Origin: Polyangium sp. y55x31
GTDB lineage: Bacteria; Myxococcota_A; Polyangia; Polyangiales; Polyangiaceae
Direction: 5' to 3'
NCBI RefSeq assembly: GCF_029946505.1
Contig: NZ_JARZHG010000023.1
Location: forward strand, 1 to 64,000
Length of the DNA stretch: 64,000 nt
The notes beneath the pieces were generated by a model. The model saw nothing but the letters and a program-made list of their open reading frames with translations. It was not told the origin of the DNA and searched no databases. Made by a program: the position numbers and the translations under genes. Shown in pieces: positions 62,502 through 64,000 of this stretch. The stretch's first letter is position 1; every line of letters begins with the position of its first letter.

Positions 62502-63572
62502 TCATTTCCCGCCGGGTATGCGACGAAATGAAAGTGTAGCCACAACCGGACGGTGATCACTGCCTCCATCGCCGGGACCGACCCGCGCGTCGATCGTTTC
62601 GAGTGCGTTCGAGTGAAAGATGTAATCGATCCGCACGAGCCAGGTCGGCACGGCCATGCCGAGGACGACGGGGCGTGATCCGCCGTGCTCGGGCGTGGGT
62701 TCGCCCGGGAACGTGTGACCGAAGCCCCACCCCGCCTCGCGCCAGGCATCGTGCATCGTGCGGGTGATGATGGAGTGCGCCGCGTTCTGGTCGGTCGCGT
62801 TCAGATCACCCGCGAAGATCACCGCGCCCTGGTGTGCATCCGCAAAGTCGGAGAGGGCCCGCGCTTGTTCGTCGCGCTCGCGCGCGTTCGCAGGTCCGGC
62901 GACAGTGTGGAAGTTGACGAACGTCACGCGCTCCGTCCCGACATCGAGCTCCACGACCATCGGTGTCCCTATCCACGCGATACGATCGAGGGGGCTCGCG
63001 TCGATTTTGCGGAGCGGATGGCGGCTCAGAATGCCGCTGCCCGTCACGCCGGGTCTCGCGTCGAGCAAGCGGTAGGGATGACTTCCGGAGAGCGCTTGCT
63101 CCAATGCATCCGCATGCTCGGGCGTCATCTCCTGCAGCGCCACGATGTCGGCATTCACCTCGCGGATCACGCGTATCGTCGCGGCCGTGTTCGGATTGAA
63201 GCCGAGCGTGTTGTACGTCATGACGCGGAGCTCGTTCTCCGTCGCCTGTGGGGTTCCGCCGCGCGGCACGAGGAGGCCGCCCCAGTGCCACGCGAAGAGG
63301 AGCGCTGCCAGGCCGACGATTGTATACCCCTCACGTCGGCGACGACGCGCAACGACCAACAGAATCAAGGGGGCTGGCAAGAAAGCGTAAAGAAGCAAGG
63401 CGTTCGCCGCGAAGGACCACCATGTTCTATCTGCGAGGCCGTAACGCGTGACGAGGACGGCAACGAGAACCAGGCCATAAGACCAGACGAGGCCGTCGAG
63501 GAGCCAATCGCGCCAGGACCGACGTTCGCTCGCACGAGGAGCTTCCTTGGTAGAGGCATCAGCCGGCGTCAT
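62502..63572 (-). CDS. Membrane-anchored endonuclease/exonuclease/phosphatase (EEP) family protein
   Basis: 356 residues. ATG at 63572 follows a gaggtga ribosome-binding site. Three N-terminal helices (~30-110), then an EEP domain: MTYNTLGFN, IVALQEMTPEH (metal Glu), GDLNATDQNAAHS, IDYIFHSN and SDHRPVVATL (catalytic His). The EEP fold includes DNase I, sphingomyelinases and inositol phosphatases; the exact substrate is not clear. It starts 5 bases after the partial gene at 63578, likely the same transcript. Confidence 0.85.
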   Translation of the reverse strand: MTPADASTKEAPRASERRSWRDWLLDGLVWSYGLVLVAVLVTRYGLADRTWWSFAANALLLYAFLPAPLILLVVARRRRREGYTIVGLAALLFAWHWGGLLVPRGGTPQATENELRVMTYNTLGFNPNTAATIRVIREVNADIVALQEMTPEHADALEQALSGSHPYRLLDARPGVTGSGILSRHPLRKIDASPLDRIAWIGTPMVVELDVGTERVTFVNFHTVAGPANARERDEQARALSDFADAHQGAVIFAGDLNATDQNAAHSIITRTMHDAWREAGWGFGHTFPGEPTPEHGGSRPVVLGMAVPTWLVRIDYIFHSNALETIDARVGPGDGGSDHRPVVATLSFRRIPGGK

Positions 63573-63577
63573 AGGGG

Positions 63578-64000
63578 TCACCTCGGTCGCCCAATCCCAT
63601 ACCGTTCGAGCCGCCGATAAAAGGTCGCGCGTGGAATGGCGAGCGCTCGCGCCGCCTGGGCCGCATTCCATCCACTTTCGGCGAGCGCGCGCAGGATCGC
63701 CTCGCGCTCGGCGTCCCCGCGAGGCCTCTCGATGCCCCGTGAAGGCAAGGGCCGCGCGTCCCGGAGGCCTAGGTCGCCGGGCCGGATCACGTCGCCCTCG
63801 GCGAGCACGATCGCCTTCATGAGCACGTTTTCGAGCTCGCGCACGTTGCCGGGCCAGGAATGCGCCAGCAGCACGCGCATCGCCGACGGCGTGATCCGCG
63901 GCGCGGACCTGCCAAGCTCACGGGCCGCGCGCGCGACGAGGTGGGCCGCGAGCTCCGGCAAGTCTTCGAGCCGGTCGCGGAGAGGCGGCAGCGTGACCTC
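63578..64000 (-). CDS. Sigma-54-dependent activator, C-terminal part (runs off the edge)
   Basis: The minus-strand frame is open to the window's right end, so the N-terminus lies outside. What is visible is the end of an AAA+ sigma-54 interaction domain ([43 protein letters not shown]) and a Fis-type HTH (REAILRALAESGWNAAQAARALAIPRATFYRRLERYG). It precedes the EEP gene by 5 bases. Confidence 0.85.
   Translation of the reverse strand, partial: EVTLPPLRDRLEDLPELAAHLVARAARELGRSAPRITPSAMRVLLAHSWPGNVRELENVLMKAIVLAEGDVIRPGDLGLRDARPLPSRGIERPRGDAEREAILRALAESGWNAAQAARALAIPRATFYRRLERYGIGRPR

Overview
The window is a very GC-rich chromosomal segment from a bacterium that looks like a myxobacterium, most likely of the Polyangiaceae/Sorangium type. 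The reasons are dense genes with G/C-ending codons, long Ser/Thr kinases fused to ATPase, TPR or WD40 parts, an FHA-containing sigma-54 activator, many small lipoproteins with Gly/Ala-rich linkers, an AgmX/PglI-type C-terminal domain, and a double-CXXCG (SitI6-like) immunity protein. No tRNA, rRNA, CRISPR array, integrase or transposase was seen. The taxonomic call is inference; no database search was possible.

Layout. 1-3.6 kb: end of a LolA-like protein, a fused pseudouridine-synthase-like/methyltransferase protein, and a Bcr/CflA drug exporter. 3.6-7.5 kb: a large metallophosphoesterase-NACHT protein with a C-terminal run of tryptophan-rich octapeptides. This is the best candidate in the window for an undescribed sensor or defence protein. 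7.7-13.6 kb: an accessory, lineage-specific zone with small lipoproteins, a decayed polymorphic-toxin/immunity locus, a five-copy 43-bp minisatellite and a tandem lipoprotein duplication. 13.7-18.7 kb: a PRPP-synthetase-like protein, a membrane glycosyltransferase, and an ABC ATPase/permease pair without a binding protein. 18.8-24.9 kb: a monooxygenase-fold protein, a 332-bp compound inverted repeat, a divergent pair of TPR proteins (caspase-like and TIR-like N-termini), an SDR, a glycosyltransferase and an AgmX-type lipoprotein. 24.9-30.7 kb: a 5'-truncated sirtuin, a lipase, Coq4 with a divergent TetR, and a P450/TetR/ferredoxin operon. 30.8-37 kb: a PAS-STAS regulator coupled to a diheme beta-propeller protein, and a mosaic DUF4139 lipoprotein. 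37-43.2 kb: a kinase-STAND-WD40 giant next to an FHA/sigma-54 activator. 43.3-47.3 kb: a histidine-kinase remnant with 21-bp repeats, then a tight operon of lipoprotein, ECF sigma, anti-sigma and caspase. 47.4-52.7 kb: small membrane and lipoproteins and two large multi-spanning membrane proteins. 52.8-58.6 kb: a PAS-GAF histidine kinase and a PknK-like kinase. 58.6-64 kb: a YcaC-type hydrolase, a MopE-like lipoprotein, an SDR with a convergent XRE regulator, an EEP-family hydrolase, and the C-terminus of another sigma-54 activator.

Theme. The segment is rich in signal-sensing proteins. The kinase-STAND-WD40 protein and the FHA activator are 12 bp apart and could form a phospho-signalling pair. 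The caspase is placed under an ECF sigma/anti-sigma pair by coupled translation. Caspase-like and TIR-like TPR proteins share one 120-bp divergent control region. All of these functional links are inferred from gene order and domain content.
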